Source: Sulfolobus sp. S-194
GTDB lineage: Archaea > Thermoproteota > Thermoprotei_A > Sulfolobales > Sulfolobaceae
Length of the DNA stretch: 64,000 nucleotides
Direction of reading: 5' to 3'
NCBI RefSeq assembly: GCF_012222305.1
Contig: NZ_CP035730.1
Span: forward strand, 1,488,001 to 1,552,000
Shown here: piece after piece, positions 21,401-32,642 of the stretch
Layout of the letters: each line of letters opens with the position of its first letter
How positions within the stretch are numbered: the stretch's first letter is position 1
Translations under genes and position numbers: made by a program
The notes under the pieces: model-generated
Database searches by the model: none
What the model was told of the DNA's origin: nothing
The model's input: only the letters and a program-made list of their open reading frames with translations

Positions 21401-21947
21401 TAGAGGTCACTTCTAATAATGGATCATATATTGGTCCCTTAGGTGTTAAGGTACTCTTAAATAAAATTATCTTATTAACGACTATTTCTCCAAACTCTGT
21501 ATTCTGATACTCATTAATCACGTTAACTAAATTCATCATATTTGAAGGACCTTTAACTCTACCAATTGTTAAGTGAGGAGTAAACTCCTTTTCATCTTCT
21601 GGTTTAATACCTATGGCTAGTAACTCTTTCAATAAGTTACCTCTTATTGTCCTTAATTGTTGTAGCCCTCCTTCAATCCCTATCCAAACTACTCTAGGTC
21701 TAGATAAATTAGGAAATGCACCAGCTCCTTTTAGCTTTATTTTGAAGGAATGAAAATCTATTCTAGCAACAGCTTCTTTTACTAAATCTAATTTATTTTC
21801 TTGGATTTCACCAATAAAAACAAGAGTTATATGTATGTTGTATGGTTCAACAAGTTTTACATCAGCACCAGTCCTTTTAACAGCTTCCATAAATTCAAGA
21901 ACTTTAGGAAATTGAGGAATATCAACTGCTGTAAATAGCCTGATCAA
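21360..21947 (-). CDS. thpR: RNA 2',3'-cyclic phosphodiesterase (2'-5' RNA ligase family)
   Basis: A 195-aa 2H phosphoesterase that opens 2',3'-cyclic phosphates on RNA. The two catalytic motifs are H39-I-T-L and H125-L-T-I, in the usual spacing, and the N-terminal RLFTAVDIP is typical of the family. It is the first gene of the ThpR-Cca-kinase operon and diverges from the UPF0200 gene. Its partners suggest work in tRNA end or splice-product processing, which is inference. Confidence 0.92.
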   Translation of the reverse strand: MIRLFTAVDIPQFPKVLEFMEAVKRTGADVKLVEPYNIHITLVFIGEIQENKLDLVKEAVARIDFHSFKIKLKGAGAFPNLSRPRVVWIGIEGGLQQLRTIRGNLLKELLAIGIKPEDEKEFTPHLTIGRVKGPSNMMNLVNVINEYQNTEFGEIVVNKIILFKSTLTPKGPIYDPLLEVTSNDNRGGSSEENKT

Positions 21948-21986
21948 TTTTTATATCCCCATTAATGAGATAATTGGTGGTCACTA

Positions 21987-22511
21987 ATTAAAATAATTGC
22001 AATTACTGGTATGCCCGGATCTGGAAAAGGAGAACTTGCCAAGATCCTCAGAGAAAAGGGAATAAAGGTAATCACTATGAGTGATGTCTTGAGAGAGAAG
22101 TATTATAAAGAAGCAAAAGAAGGAGAAAGACTAATGGATTTTGCAAAAAGAATTAGAGAGTTATACGGAAAAGGAGCAATAGCGAAACTTTGTATAGAAA
22201 AGATTGAAAGAGAAAAGATTGTGGCCTTTGACGGAGTGAGGAATTGGGAAGAGATAGAGGAGTTTAAGAAGATAGGCGATGTAACTATAATTGCAGTTCA
22301 CTCTCCTCCGAAGCTAAGATATGAAAGACTTCTTAAAAGAGGTAGAAAGGATGACACTTTAACCGTAGAGGGATTAGTGAAAAGGGATTGGGAGGAATTA
22401 GAGATGGGGATAGGGAATGTAATAGCGTTGGCTGATTACATATTAATTAATGATTCTACGATAGAGGAATTTAAGAGTAAGGCAGAAGAATTATTAAAGC
22501 GAATATTATGA
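21987..22511 (+). CDS. UPF0200 family P-loop nucleotide kinase-like protein, apparent AUU start
   Basis: A dephospho-CoA-kinase-like P-loop protein. The Walker A loop is [12 protein letters not shown]. The first ATG (22011) would remove the beta strand IKIIAIT that leads into the loop, so it cannot be the true start. In frame, no ATG, GTG or TTG exists between the upstream stop (21966) and 22011. An ATT at 21987 gives (M)[13 protein letters not shown], as in homologues, and is preceded by GGTGGTC at 21976-21982, a good match to the anti-Shine-Dalgarno CACCU. The rest has a lid region ([12 protein letters not shown]). It overlaps the UPF0201 gene by four bases. Substrate unknown. Confidence 0.85.
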   Translation: MKIIAITGMPGSGKGELAKILREKGIKVITMSDVLREKYYKEAKEGERLMDFAKRIRELYGKGAIAKLCIEKIEREKIVAFDGVRNWEEIEEFKKIGDVTIIAVHSPPKLRYERLLKRGRKDDTLTVEGLVKRDWEELEMGIGNVIALADYILINDSTIEEFKSKAEELLKRIL

Positions 22512-22945
22512 CAAAGATTATCATAGAAGTAGAGGTTAGACCTTCAGAAGATGAGAATAAAGTACTTCAAGCTATTAGAAATTTATTTGATTTTGAAAAT
22601 CTGAAAGAAGAAAAAAGAGGTTACATAAAGATACTAATTGCAGAATCACACACACTTGTCAGTTTGCAGAAGTTTCACAGAAAATTAAGAGAAGAAAGAA
22701 TTCTTGATGCAGCAAGAAAGTATTTAACTAAGAATATGATTGGGAACGTTATTTCTTTTATGTTAAATAAACAAGCAGCAGCCGTAGGTAAAGTTTCTTT
22801 TGTAGATGATGAAAAAGAATCCCCCCTAGGGCCTATAAAGGTAACAATAGAGTATAAAGACCCACAAGCACTTATTGATTGGTTAACTCCTAAGACTGCT
22901 AAAGGTGTTCCTCTCTGGGAGAATCCTATTCCTTCTGACGAATAA
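22508..22945 (+). CDS. UPF0201 family protein (COG1325, predicted RNA-binding exosome-like subunit)
   Basis: A 145-aa archaeal protein with the family start [20 protein letters not shown] and a mixed alpha/beta RL5-like fold. It contains the conserved segment [18 protein letters not shown] in slightly varied form ([19 protein letters not shown]). Its start overlaps the UPF0200 stop (ATGA), a conserved pair in Sulfolobales. Its 3' end overlaps the convergent RNase Z gene by 20 bases. The exact function is not established. Confidence 0.85.
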   Translation: MTKIIIEVEVRPSEDENKVLQAIRNLFDFENLKEEKRGYIKILIAESHTLVSLQKFHRKLREERILDAARKYLTKNMIGNVISFMLNKQAAAVGKVSFVDDEKESPLGPIKVTIEYKDPQALIDWLTPKTAKGVPLWENPIPSDE

Positions 22946-23807
22946 TGTAATAAGATAATGGTTCAGCAATAAAAGTTTTTTCAAAAATTCTTTTAGCCAT
23001 AATTAGCATTTCATATGTATCATCATATCTTGGACTTATGTGAAAAAGAGCTAACCTTTTTACATTAGCTTTTAATGCTACATATGCTGCATCATAACTA
23101 TTTGAATGTCCATATTTATAAGCTTCTTTTTCATCAATAAAAGTAGAATCATGGATGAGAAGATCTACATCTTTTACAGCATTTATAACTTTTTCACAAG
23201 GTCCCGTATCTCCAGTATATGCAATTCTTATACCTTTTTTAACGATTAAATAATCTTCCGGCAATAGAACTTTTCCATTTATTTCCACTCTTTTCCCTTC
23301 TTTCAGCATCCTTATAACTCTCCAATCCTTTATTCCCTCTTTTCTCAATTTATCGATATCAATCTTTAGTCTATCCTTTTCCTCAAATAAATATCCTTGT
23401 GACTCTATTGTATGGCACGTTTCAAAGGTACTGATCTTAATATTTTCATCTTCGTATTTATCTATTATCTGTATTTCAAAATTCGGGTAAAAATAAGTTT
23501 TTTTAAAAATATCTTCTAGAAATTCTTTTAATTCTTTTGGTCCCATTAAAAATAATGGTTCTTTTCTACTATACATACCCATGGTTTCGATCATTCCGGG
23601 TAAGCCTAAAACATGATCACCATGCATATGAGTAATTCCAATGAGTTTTATTTTCATAAAACTAAGATTATGCTCCATCATTCTCCATTGAGTTCCTTCA
23701 CCACAATCAAACAGAGCATCAAAACCTTCCCTTCTAATCATAATTGCTGGCAAGCCCCTTTTATTAGGAGCTCCTCCGCCAGTACCTATAAAATATACTA
23801 TAATCAT
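22926..23807 (-). CDS. rnz: Ribonuclease Z (tRNA 3' endonuclease)
   Basis: Cuts the 3' trailer from tRNA precursors. The 293-aa metallo-beta-lactamase fold shows the zinc motif H60-M-H62-G-D64-H65, GEGTQWRMM near residue 37, the YTGDTGPC segment near residue 197 and a final histidine in [10 protein letters not shown]. The length matches the short form (RNase ZS). It overlaps the tRNA methyltransferase gene upstream by four bases. With Cca nearby this region covers both 3'-end steps of tRNA maturation. Confidence 0.95.
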   Translation of the reverse strand: MIIVYFIGTGGGAPNKRGLPAIMIRREGFDALFDCGEGTQWRMMEHNLSFMKIKLIGITHMHGDHVLGLPGMIETMGMYSRKEPLFLMGPKELKEFLEDIFKKTYFYPNFEIQIIDKYEDENIKISTFETCHTIESQGYLFEEKDRLKIDIDKLRKEGIKDWRVIRMLKEGKRVEINGKVLLPEDYLIVKKGIRIAYTGDTGPCEKVINAVKDVDLLIHDSTFIDEKEAYKYGHSNSYDAAYVALKANVKRLALFHISPRYDDTYEMLIMAKRIFEKTFIAEPLSYYIIRQKE

Positions 23808-24724
23808 TTCTTTCTTACCACGTATATTGCTCTGCTTAAACTTTTATGCTCATAAATAAAATGGATTGAAATATCATTAAAACCGACTTCCTTTAACTTA
23901 TCTCTCCAATCTAGTTTAGAATCCGTAGTAAAAACTAAAGTACGCGTTATATTGCTTGCTGAATAGAAGAAGCCCTCATACAGATTGTTTATCCCCTCCT
24001 TTACACTTAAAGACCTACCGTATGGAGGATCAGTTACAATAGCTTCAACATTATTAAAAGGTAAAGATGTTGCATCTCCTCTTAAAATATCACACTCATA
24101 CCCAAAGTACCTCAAATTAATTAAGCTTTTTTCGATCATTTTACTATCCACATCAAGACCAAAACAATTAAGTCCTAACCATTTAGCCTCTATTAATATT
24201 GTACCAGTCCCTACAAAAGGATCTAGGATCATTTTTCTACTTTTAGAAAGATTAACCATTAATCTTCCTATGTCTGGAGATAAGGTACCAGATTGAGAAT
24301 AAGGCTTTTTAGAATGCTTAAATAAGCTTTCGTTATCCTTTTCCTCAACCCTAAGACCAGCTATAATTAATCCTTCTGTAAAGATCAAATCCATTTTTTT
24401 GCATTTTTTAGATAATTTTATATTATTTGTAATTCTCTCATATATAGATAAAAACTCACTTTTATATTCCTTAGTTATAACAGTAGGATCAACGGAAAAA
24501 CATTCACCCTTTATATTTTTTATTATTTCATTCACATCATGCGATATAACAATAACTCTTCCGCTATATTTAATTAAGCTTGATCTTTTGGCAACATTAT
24601 TAGATTCTTTATTAAATAAAGCTACACCATGATAATATTCTATTTCATCAGAATCTATTATTGCTTTAAGTTCTTCTATGGATAAAAATAGATTATTCTG
24701 GTTTAAAATAGCATAAGATTTCAT
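23804..24724 (-). CDS. tRNA (guanine-10-N2) methyltransferase, Trm-G10/Trm11 type
   Basis: A 306-aa SAM-dependent tRNA methyltransferase with an N-terminal THUMP-like region (about residues 1-110) and a Rossmann methyltransferase domain. Motif I is ILDPFVGTGTILIEA (from residue 167). The N2-guanine-specific catalytic motif is D232-P-P-Y235. RGDATSLPF forms the adenine-binding segment. It shares four-base overlaps with rnz downstream and prs upstream. G10 of tRNA is the expected target from family knowledge. Confidence 0.88.
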   Translation of the reverse strand: MKSYAILNQNNLFLSIEELKAIIDSDEIEYYHGVALFNKESNNVAKRSSLIKYSGRVIVISHDVNEIIKNIKGECFSVDPTVITKEYKSEFLSIYERITNNIKLSKKCKKMDLIFTEGLIIAGLRVEEKDNESLFKHSKKPYSQSGTLSPDIGRLMVNLSKSRKMILDPFVGTGTILIEAKWLGLNCFGLDVDSKMIEKSLINLRYFGYECDILRGDATSLPFNNVEAIVTDPPYGRSLSVKEGINNLYEGFFYSASNITRTLVFTTDSKLDWRDKLKEVGFNDISIHFIYEHKSLSRAIYVVRKK

Positions 24725-25596
24725 ATTTTTCTCGCTATAGCTGGTGATACGTCAACTATCGTTACTTTTGATAAATCTTGTGGTATAGTATTAGTTGTCA
24801 CAATCTCCTTAACTCCACTATTGATTAGCTTTTCGTAGGCATCCCCCAAAAATAATGAATGCACAGCTACAGAAATTACTTTTCTAGCTCCATGATCATA
24901 AGCAGCCCTCGTAGCCTGAATCATTGTACCTCCAGTGCTTATTATATCATCAACAATAATTACATCTTTTCCACTTAGTCTTAATTCTGGTAAATTCTTT
25001 ATTCTAACCTCTCCTGTATCCCTATCTCTCTCTTTTTCTATATATGAATACTCTGCATTAAGTTGTTCAGCTAATCTCTTAGCTCTTTCCAAAGCGCCCC
25101 TATCTGGTGCCAAAACAAATGGTTTCTCAACCTTTTTACTAACTTCTTTAGCTAGTTCTGGCATTGGATCAGCAATTTTAACTTCTTTACCGAAATAGCT
25201 TAATTCCTCTTCTTTGTGTGGTTCGATTACTATTAATACGTCAGCTCCAGCTCTAGCAATAGCATTAAGGATTGTTTTTATGCTAATTGCTTCTCCATCT
25301 TTGAATCTTCTGTCTTGCCTAGAATACGCTAAATAAGGAACTATGGCTGTAATCTTATTATTCTTCATGTCTGCTAATGTTTCTAAAATTAAAAGTAATT
25401 CAACAAAATGCTTATCTTGTGGCGGATATAATGATTGAACTACTAAAATCTCCTGATTTGTTATATGTTGAGGAATTCTAATATATGATTCCCCATCTGG
25501 AAAAATCTTGTGTTCTACCTTCAGAAGGGGAATTGAAATAAGTTTCGATAAATTCTCATCTATTCCGTTTGTTGCTGTTCCTCCAATAATAATCAT
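24721..25596 (-). CDS. prs: Ribose-phosphate pyrophosphokinase
   Basis: Makes PRPP from ribose 5-phosphate and ATP for nucleotide, His and Trp synthesis. The 291-aa protein has the N-terminal KIFPDGESYIRIP, the SRQDRRFKDGEAIS loop and the PRPP-binding motif VDDIISTGGTM near residue 213. It is the first gene of the prs-trmG10-rnz operon and diverges from the GPN GTPase across 49 bases, which hold both promoters. Confidence 0.95.
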   Translation of the reverse strand: MIIIGGTATNGIDENLSKLISIPLLKVEHKIFPDGESYIRIPQHITNQEILVVQSLYPPQDKHFVELLLILETLADMKNNKITAIVPYLAYSRQDRRFKDGEAISIKTILNAIARAGADVLIVIEPHKEEELSYFGKEVKIADPMPELAKEVSKKVEKPFVLAPDRGALERAKRLAEQLNAEYSYIEKERDRDTGEVRIKNLPELRLSGKDVIIVDDIISTGGTMIQATRAAYDHGARKVISVAVHSLFLGDAYEKLINSGVKEIVTTNTIPQDLSKVTIVDVSPAIARKI

Positions 25597-25645
25597 TAAC
25601 TATTTAATTTAGGGAGTAGTTTTTAAGATTAAACTCGGGAATAGC

Positions 25646-26410
25646 ATGTACTTCATATTTATCTTAGGTACGGCGGGATCAGGTAAAACAACATTAGTGA
25701 AATCTCTTCAAGATTATTTACTAGATAATGAAATGGATACTGCTATAATAAATTTAGATCCAGCAGTAGAGCAAATTCCTTATAAACCAGACTTTGACGT
25801 AAGAGAATTAGTTGATGCGTTTGAAGTAATGGAAAAATATAGTCTAGGACCTAATTCTTCACTCATAGCATCTATAGATCTTTTACTGACTAAAGCAAAG
25901 GATATTAAAGAAGAGGTCAATAGAATTGAAGCAAACTATGTTATAGTAGATACGCCAGGTCAAATAGAATTATTTGCCTATAGAGAAACAGGTAGGATTC
26001 TCTCTTCACTCATAAGTGAAGGAAATAAATCAGCCTCAGTCTTTTTGATGGACTCTTTCTTGGCAAAAGATGCTAGAAGTTATATCTCTCTTCTGTTACT
26101 TTCTAGCTCGATAAAATTCAGATTAATGATACCACAAGTGTTGATACTATCAAAAGCTGACCTATTAACACCACAAGAGTTAGAAAGAATAAGAAATTGG
26201 ATAGAAGAAGGGAGCATTATAGATGAGTTGGGAGTAATTGATGAGTACTCATATGAACTTGCCAATACGATTATAGAGAATTTGGATAATATGCCAATAC
26301 CAGTATCCTCAATTACTGGAGAAGGACTTGATGAACTTTACGCTGAGCTCCAAAGAATATTTGCTGGAGGGGAGGATTACCTTACAGAAGAACCAAGTCC
26401 TAAGCTTTAA
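25646..26410 (+). CDS. GPN-loop GTPase
   Basis: A 254-aa dimeric GTPase of the GPN/XAB1 family. The P loop is GTAGSGKTT (residues 8-16), the signature Gly-Pro-Asn lies in SLGPNSSL near residue 72, switch II is DTPGQIELF, and the base-specificity motif is LSKAD. In eukaryotes GPN proteins help RNA polymerase II assembly. The archaeal role is not settled. It is followed 26 bases later by PCNA. Confidence 0.92.
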   Translation: MYFIFILGTAGSGKTTLVKSLQDYLLDNEMDTAIINLDPAVEQIPYKPDFDVRELVDAFEVMEKYSLGPNSSLIASIDLLLTKAKDIKEEVNRIEANYVIVDTPGQIELFAYRETGRILSSLISEGNKSASVFLMDSFLAKDARSYISLLLLSSSIKFRLMIPQVLILSKADLLTPQELERIRNWIEEGSIIDELGVIDEYSYELANTIIENLDNMPIPVSSITGEGLDELYAELQRIFAGGEDYLTEEPSPKL

Positions 26411-26436
26411 AACTCTATTTCGATAATGACTTATAT

Positions 26437-27177
26437 ATGAGAGTTAAAGTTATTGACGCAGATGCTTTTTCGTATATTTTCAGAACATTAGAGGAATTCA
26501 TAGATGAAATAACACTTGATTTTACCTCAGATGGATTAAAAATTAGGGGTATTGACCCTTCTAGGGTTACATTTATTGATATTTTAATTCCTGCTGGTTA
26601 TTTTGAAGAATATGATGTAGAGAAGGAAGAAAAAGTAGGAGTAAAATTAGAGGATTTTACTGATGTATTAAAGACTGTTACAAAGAACGATAGCTTGTAC
26701 TTAGAAACAGATGAAAATCAGAACATAAAAGTTACTCTTGATGGTGTATATGAAAGAACCTTTACTTTCCCATCGATAGTTGCTTCTGAAATAGAAACTC
26801 CAAATCTAAACCTAGAATTTCCATTTAAGGCAAAGGCTCTTACAGTAACATTTACTGATATAATAGATGAAATAGAAGATATAGGTGGAGACTCAATTAC
26901 ATTCAAAGCTGAAGGAGGAAAACTATACCTTTCTGCAAACTCAGACATGGGATCTTCTACTATAGAATTATCAACAGAGAATGGAGGTCTTTTAGAAAGT
27001 GAAGGAAGTGATGCAGAAAGCGTATATGGTCTTGAATACGTAATAAATACATCAAAAATGAGAAAACCTTCAGATACTGTAGAGATAGCCTTTGGATCAC
27101 AAATACCATTGAAACTAAGATATAATTTACCTCAAGGGGGGTACGCAGATTTCTACATTGCACCAAGAGCAGAATAA
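26437..27177 (+). CDS. pcn: DNA polymerase sliding clamp, PCNA2-type
   Basis: A 246-aa PCNA subunit. The two-domain clamp fold is recognisable from VKVIDADAFSYIFRT, GIDPSRVTFIDI and the interdomain connector region, to the C-terminal SQIPLKLRYNLPQGG and YIAPRAE. Sulfolobales use a heterotrimeric clamp. The location immediately before priS and gins23 is that of PCNA2 in Saccharolobus, so this is most likely the PCNA2 subunit. The two other subunits are not in the window. The priS start lies inside its last codons. Confidence 0.93.
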   Translation: MRVKVIDADAFSYIFRTLEEFIDEITLDFTSDGLKIRGIDPSRVTFIDILIPAGYFEEYDVEKEEKVGVKLEDFTDVLKTVTKNDSLYLETDENQNIKVTLDGVYERTFTFPSIVASEIETPNLNLEFPFKAKALTVTFTDIIDEIEDIGGDSITFKAEGGKLYLSANSDMGSSTIELSTENGGLLESEGSDAESVYGLEYVINTSKMRKPSDTVEIAFGSQIPLKLRYNLPQGGYADFYIAPRAE

Positions 27178-28114
27178 GATAATTAAAATTCTTTTTTCAG
27201 AATATTATGAGAAAGTTGAGTTAGATTTACCAAATGATATGGAACTAAGAGAATTTGCATATCAACCCTTTGATTCTGAAGCATATGTAAGACATTTATC
27301 CTTTTCATCCCCACAAGAGTTAAAACAGTATATACTTCAAAACGTACCACTACATCTGTATTACTCTTCAGCAAGATATCAATTACCTTCAGCAAAAGAA
27401 ATGGATGAAAAAGGATGGTTAGGCTCAGATTTGCTTTTCGATTTAGATGCTGATGAAATATGTGAAGCTAAAGTAAGAAGATTTTGCCCTCAAGACGGAT
27501 ATGAGACTCTAGCTTCTAATTGTAACGGAGAACCTCCAATTGAATATACTGAAATAACTACTGAATGCATTATGAAAGTTTTTCAAAAAGCTCTCCTTAT
27601 TAAGGATATTCTTAAGGAAGATTTTGGGCTTGATGCACGAGTTTTTTTCTCTGGAAATAGAGGGTTTCATCTTAGAGTAACTTGCTACGAAGACTGCGCA
27701 TTACTTGACCCAGACGATAGAAAAGAAATAGCCGAGTATTTTACATCTCCAAAACCCCCAGTTATATATGAAGAAAACCCAGGTTGGTCTGGAAGAATAG
27801 CAAAAGGAATAGAAGGTATTAATATTGATACTCAGGTTACTATTGATATTAGAAGACTAATTAGAATTCCTGGTTCATTAAATGGAAAAGCTGGATTAAT
27901 GGTTGTGGAAATAAAAAATGATAAATTTGAATACGGTGAATGGTTATCTCCATTTGATGGCGATTGCGTATTTTTACCCTATGTTTCTGCAGAGTTAACA
28001 CTATTTAACAAAAAGTATACAGTTAAGAGAAACTATCCAATAAAAATTGATACAAGGATAGGAGTATATTTAACATTAAAAGGATTAGGAAAGGTGAAAG
28101 CATATGTTAGATGA
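27158..28114 (+). CDS. priS: DNA primase catalytic (small) subunit PriS
   Basis: Synthesises RNA/DNA primers with PriL. The TTG start at 27158 overlaps pcn by 20 bases and yields HQEQNKIIKILFSEYY, aligning with known PriS N-termini. Catalytic aspartates D95 and D97 lie in SDLLFDLDADE and the SGNRGFHLRV motif follows near residue 167. The cysteines C102, C110 and C122 lie where other PriS proteins carry a zinc stem, though the knuckle is less regular (RFCPQDG). VTIDIRRLIRIPGSL contains the third acidic residue. It overlaps gins23 by 11 bases. Confidence 0.94.
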   Translation: MHQEQNKIIKILFSEYYEKVELDLPNDMELREFAYQPFDSEAYVRHLSFSSPQELKQYILQNVPLHLYYSSARYQLPSAKEMDEKGWLGSDLLFDLDADEICEAKVRRFCPQDGYETLASNCNGEPPIEYTEITTECIMKVFQKALLIKDILKEDFGLDARVFFSGNRGFHLRVTCYEDCALLDPDDRKEIAEYFTSPKPPVIYEENPGWSGRIAKGIEGINIDTQVTIDIRRLIRIPGSLNGKAGLMVVEIKNDKFEYGEWLSPFDGDCVFLPYVSAELTLFNKKYTVKRNYPIKIDTRIGVYLTLKGLGKVKAYVR

Positions 28115-28544
28115 GATAGTATTAAATGAAACCTTAAAAGAGGAACCTAGCGAAATACAGTTAAAAGATTTAAACCAGTTAATAGTACAGTTGAGAAAAC
28201 TTAGGAGAAAATATAATGATGAGCTACATAAAAAAGAAATTGAAATTTACGAAGAGTTGGCAGAATCACTCTTTGAATTAAGAATTGGTAAACTTGTTGA
28301 AGGGAAAGAAATAAAAGGATTTGATGCTGACTTTTTGCAAGTTCTAAATTCAATGAAGAGAATTTATACTAATTTCCTTTCTGGAAAATATTTTAATCTA
28401 GAAGATAAAATATTATGTTATGTCAATGTCCAATTTTCTATAAAAAATAAGACTCTTCACCCTGGTGACTTAATCTTATTGCCTTTAAGACAAGTTTTAG
28501 CTTTAATAACCTTAAACTATATTACTCCATTAGAAGTAGAATGA
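28104..28544 (+). CDS. gins23: GINS complex subunit Gins23
   Basis: Part of the archaeal replicative helicase complex (CMG), bridging MCM, Cdc45/GAN and primase. The sequence alone is weakly diagnostic: a 146-aa, helix-rich N-terminal region ([18 protein letters not shown]) and a small C-terminal beta domain ([18 protein letters not shown]). The identification relies on the fixed order pcn-priS-gins23 known in Sulfolobales. The ATG at 28104 has the ribosome site GGTGA (28093-28097) six bases ahead and lies inside priS. Confidence 0.85.
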   Translation: MLDEIVLNETLKEEPSEIQLKDLNQLIVQLRKLRRKYNDELHKKEIEIYEELAESLFELRIGKLVEGKEIKGFDADFLQVLNSMKRIYTNFLSGKYFNLEDKILCYVNVQFSIKNKTLHPGDLILLPLRQVLALITLNYITPLEVE

Positions 28545-28828
28545 AAGTTCCCAAAGTTATAACTACATATTGCCCCAAATGCAAAACTCACACTGAGCAC
28601 TCTGTATCCTTATATAAAGGTGGTAAGAGAAGAACCCTCTCTGAAGGACAACGAAGATATGACAGAAAAAATCTGGGTTATGGAAGCAAAAGAAAACCAG
28701 AGCAAAAAAGATTCGCTAAAACAACCAAGAAACAAACACTGGTATTAAAATGTCAAAAATGTGGATATACTATAATGAGAGAAGGATTAAGAATGAAGAA
28801 AATTGAACTAGTTGAGGTGGTTAAATGA
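28541..28828 (+). CDS. rpl44e: Large ribosomal subunit protein eL42 (L44e)
   Basis: A 95-aa zinc-binding ribosomal protein with the cysteine pairs [12 protein letters not shown] near residue 10 and [10 protein letters not shown] near residue 75. The middle is basic ([15 protein letters not shown]), as in archaeal L44e. Its start overlaps the gins23 stop and its stop overlaps the S27e start by four bases. Confidence 0.96.
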   Translation: MKVPKVITTYCPKCKTHTEHSVSLYKGGKRRTLSEGQRRYDRKNLGYGSKRKPEQKRFAKTTKKQTLVLKCQKCGYTIMREGLRMKKIELVEVVK

Positions 28829-29025
28829 AGGCTAAGTTTAAAGTTTTGATCCCAGAACCTAAAAGTAAATTTCTTAGAATCAAATGTCCTAACTGCGGAA
28901 ACGAACAAACAGTGTTTAGCCACGCAACTTTCCCAGTAAGATGTTTGTCTTGTGGTACACAGCTTGTATATCCTAGGAGCGGTAAGGCTAAAATAGTCGG
29001 TGAAATAGTTAGAATACTTGGTTAA
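28825..29025 (+). CDS. rps27e: Small ribosomal subunit protein eS27
   Basis: A 66-aa ribosomal protein with one zinc site formed by [10 protein letters not shown] and [10 protein letters not shown]. The segment [11 protein letters not shown] is the family signature. It is co-translated with L44e (ATGA overlap) and followed two bases later by aIF2-alpha. Confidence 0.96.
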   Translation: MKAKFKVLIPEPKSKFLRIKCPNCGNEQTVFSHATFPVRCLSCGTQLVYPRSGKAKIVGEIVRILG

Positions 29026-29027
29026 AA

Positions 29028-29815
<788 letters not shown>

Positions 29816-29819
<4 letters not shown>

Positions 29820-29986
29820 AATGGAAAATAAAAAAGTGCCCTAAAGACGGCACGTATACTTTAAAAGATTCATGTCCTATTTGTGGTACTACTACAATTA
29901 TTCCGCATCCAGCTAGATTCTCTCCGATAGATAAATATGTAAAATATAGAATAGAGTTGAAAAAAGGTATAAAATTAAATTGTTAA
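29816..29986 (+). CDS. nop10: H/ACA ribonucleoprotein subunit Nop10
   Basis: A 56-aa component of the H/ACA guide RNP that makes pseudouridine in rRNA. The zinc ribbon is [19 protein letters not shown] and the conserved [15 protein letters not shown] follows, as in other archaeal Nop10 proteins. Its ATG overlaps the aIF2-alpha stop (ATGA). It ends overlapping the convergent aglB gene by four bases. Confidence 0.95.
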
Positions 29987-32286
29987 GTAGTTATTGTAGT
30001 TCCATTTTCTTGTATTGCTAAAGGTAGAATAACGTTTGGTTCTACAAACTGATAAACTACAACAATTATATATACTATTGCTTCTCCGCCCACTGCAAGC
30101 TCAGCAGTAACTGGATAAAGTGAAATATATACTGGTCTAAAGTAAGGTAAAACAACATTTGGCAAAATACCACTAGGATTAATTAAAGTAGCATTACCAC
30201 CAAATGCTGAAGATAACTGACTTAAGGATACTGAAAATGGAGCTTGAACTGGACCTTGGTTTAATGCTTGGACTCCTTCAATAAACATGTTAACTATTAG
30301 TGAATTATACGCTCTAGGTGTCCAAGCCATTGGTAATGAATTAGCAATTATTGAAGCTAATTGAGTTTGTCCAGCTTGTGCTAAAGTTGATGCTGTCTCA
30401 TTGACATAAGTGAAGTTGACATAGCTATACATATTATAACCAGCTATAGTTGTCATTGCACCCATCGCCTTAGCAATATCGCCCAAACTTGTAGTATAAC
30501 CTATAAATTCTCCTGGGAAGTTTGTTGGATAACCAATAAACCATACTGATTGCCCAGAACTTGAAATATATTGGGTTACAGCATCGTAGGCCACTATATA
30601 AACTGGTATGGTATAGTTTGGACTACCGTAAGGATACAAATGAAAATCATTCTCTAAAACATTAACAGCAAAAGTCTCATTGTTTAGGAACATTTCTGCC
30701 ATAAGCTTAATTTGAGTGCCGTTAAGTGTATTATTTTCATCAATAACGCTCCGATTACCCACTACTTCAATCCAGTATCCGTAATCCCACCAACTTAGTA
30801 TAAAGGAGTTCTTGGGTGTATTATGATTTATCCAATCCAATGCTGATATCCATGCATAGTTAGTAGTTAAAAATGAGGTTGCCGCATTATAAATAGCTGT
30901 AGGCTCATAACTAATTTCCATCGATATTCCAGCGTCAGCTAATAAGGATACACCAATAATTCCTAGCATAATTAATGGTGCTATTCTTATACCCCTAGAC
31001 TTGCTCTCTGCAAATCTATTTGCAATTTCAGCAACACCTAAACCAGCTAATGCTGCAACAATATATGCAGTATAATTAAACAGATATGGCTGCTCTGAAG
31101 TTCCATAAATACTTGCAACGCCTAAAACTAAGAGCCATAAACCAGATAATTGAGCTCTTCTAGTAATTATGAAGTACATTCCTATAATTGAAAGAAATAA
31201 TGATATTCCGAAATCTTGAATCATTGCTGTTACAGGCTGAGGAATATATTCAGCTACTGTCCTATCTATAGGCACTGAAAACTGAAAGAATGGATTAACT
31301 ATTGCATAATATCTTTGTGGTATTGGAGATTTCCCTAAAGCAGCTAAACCTAAAATTCCTAATGCTAGAATAAACACTATTGCAGCACCGATTAGTATGT
31401 TCTTTGAATCTAATATTTCTTTAGGAATAATTTGTCTAATGTAAAGCTCTATATAAAGGAATAGTGGAATTACAAGGAGTGACAAACCGTGAGCTAATCC
31501 AGACATGAAACCAATATTATTTGGAGCCAACGACGTAAGAAAAGCTGAAGTTACAGCCAATATAGTTAAGGTCTTTGCAGTAATCTCATCATTTTTATTA
31601 AGCAACACTAAGAGGAAAGCAGCAATTGCGAGACTTAAGTCAATGTAAGTATATCCTCCCCATGTAATATTAGCTAAAAATATCATTATACCTGATGGAA
31701 TACCATAAAGAGGGTTCTTTCTCTTAATAGCAAGAGTAACGAAATATATTGAAAAGAGTACAAATACTGCTCCCCATGAAGTTTTTGGCAATCCACCAAG
31801 TAAGTTTTTGTATGTAAGTGATGGAGAAACTGCAACTATAGCAGCTGCAATGTATGCACCAATCCTATTCTCAGTAATTACATCAATAGCCAAAAAGGCA
31901 GCAACTACTCCTAAGCCATCTAAAAGTATATCAGAGAGAACTGCAACTGTATATACTGCATTAGAACCAAATTGCCCATAAAAAGGTAACGAAAACAATG
32001 AGACTAACCATGGTAATCCGATAGTATTTCCTAGTTCTATGAAATAGCCCCATGGAAACCAACCGTGAACATCTGGTGGTACAGCGTACCAGTTTCCACC
32101 ACTCTGAGCAATTAAAAGTGCATTATAGAAAAGATACCATGGGTCAAACTCATTTACACTTTGAGGAAAGGCAAGTATATTCACTGTTCTTATTAAAATC
32201 GATACTATAACTAGTCCACTTATAACAGCAACATCAAGAAACTTAAATTTATCAAATTTAGGAATAACTTTGGTACTTGACTGCAT
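29983..32286 (-). CDS. aglB: Oligosaccharyltransferase AglB (STT3 family)
   Basis: Transfers lipid-linked glycan to Asn-X-Ser/Thr of surface proteins. The 767-aa protein has about a dozen N-terminal membrane helices, the first catalytic acidic site in NEFDPWYL (D48), and the STT3 hallmark WWDYGYW followed by [12 protein letters not shown] near residue 500. The C-terminal third is extracytoplasmic. The highly glycosylated S-layer of Sulfolobales requires it. It has its own upstream region (32287-32545) and is convergent with nop10. Confidence 0.95.
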   Translation of the reverse strand: MQSSTKVIPKFDKFKFLDVAVISGLVIVSILIRTVNILAFPQSVNEFDPWYLFYNALLIAQSGGNWYAVPPDVHGWFPWGYFIELGNTIGLPWLVSLFSLPFYGQFGSNAVYTVAVLSDILLDGLGVVAAFLAIDVITENRIGAYIAAAIVAVSPSLTYKNLLGGLPKTSWGAVFVLFSIYFVTLAIKRKNPLYGIPSGIMIFLANITWGGYTYIDLSLAIAAFLLVLLNKNDEITAKTLTILAVTSAFLTSLAPNNIGFMSGLAHGLSLLVIPLFLYIELYIRQIIPKEILDSKNILIGAAIVFILALGILGLAALGKSPIPQRYYAIVNPFFQFSVPIDRTVAEYIPQPVTAMIQDFGISLFLSIIGMYFIITRRAQLSGLWLLVLGVASIYGTSEQPYLFNYTAYIVAALAGLGVAEIANRFAESKSRGIRIAPLIMLGIIGVSLLADAGISMEISYEPTAIYNAATSFLTTNYAWISALDWINHNTPKNSFILSWWDYGYWIEVVGNRSVIDENNTLNGTQIKLMAEMFLNNETFAVNVLENDFHLYPYGSPNYTIPVYIVAYDAVTQYISSSGQSVWFIGYPTNFPGEFIGYTTSLGDIAKAMGAMTTIAGYNMYSYVNFTYVNETASTLAQAGQTQLASIIANSLPMAWTPRAYNSLIVNMFIEGVQALNQGPVQAPFSVSLSQLSSAFGGNATLINPSGILPNVVLPYFRPVYISLYPVTAELAVGGEAIVYIIVVVYQFVEPNVILPLAIQENGTTITT

Positions 32287-32545
32287 CGAAATACCTATTT
32301 ATTTAGGTTATATAAGCTTAATCCATAAGCACAAATTTGACAAATTAATAAAAATTATATTAAAAATTAAAATTACATATAATAAGATAGTAATTATTTT
32401 AGTATATTAAATCAATATTTTATTTTTATTTATAATCTGCATAAAAATATAAGTAAATTAAGCATATACACCTTAGTTACGATATTTTTTGTGGGAAGTC
32501 ATGAATCAAAAAATTCAAATATCACTTGAGTAATCCATTACTAGA

Positions 32546-32642
32546 GGGGCCGTAGTCTAGCTTGGACTAGGATGCCAGCCTGGGGATACTTCCCTAACCA
32601 CCGGAACGCTGGTGGTCCCGGGTTCAAATCCCGGCGGCCCCA
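32546..32642 (+). tRNA. tRNA-Pro (anticodon GGG) with 21-base intron
   Basis: The acceptor stem GGGGCCG/CGGCCCC, T arm CCGGG-TTCAAAT-CCCGG and discriminator A bound a 97-base gene. The anticodon stem CCAGC (32575-32579) pairs with GCTGG (32608-32612). The loop starts C-T-G-G-G-G with anticodon GGG at 32582-32584. Removing 32586-32606 after position 37 leaves 76 bases. Position 37/38 is the standard archaeal intron site cut by the splicing endonuclease. The gene ends exactly one base before the convergent Kelch gene's stop codon. Confidence 0.93.
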
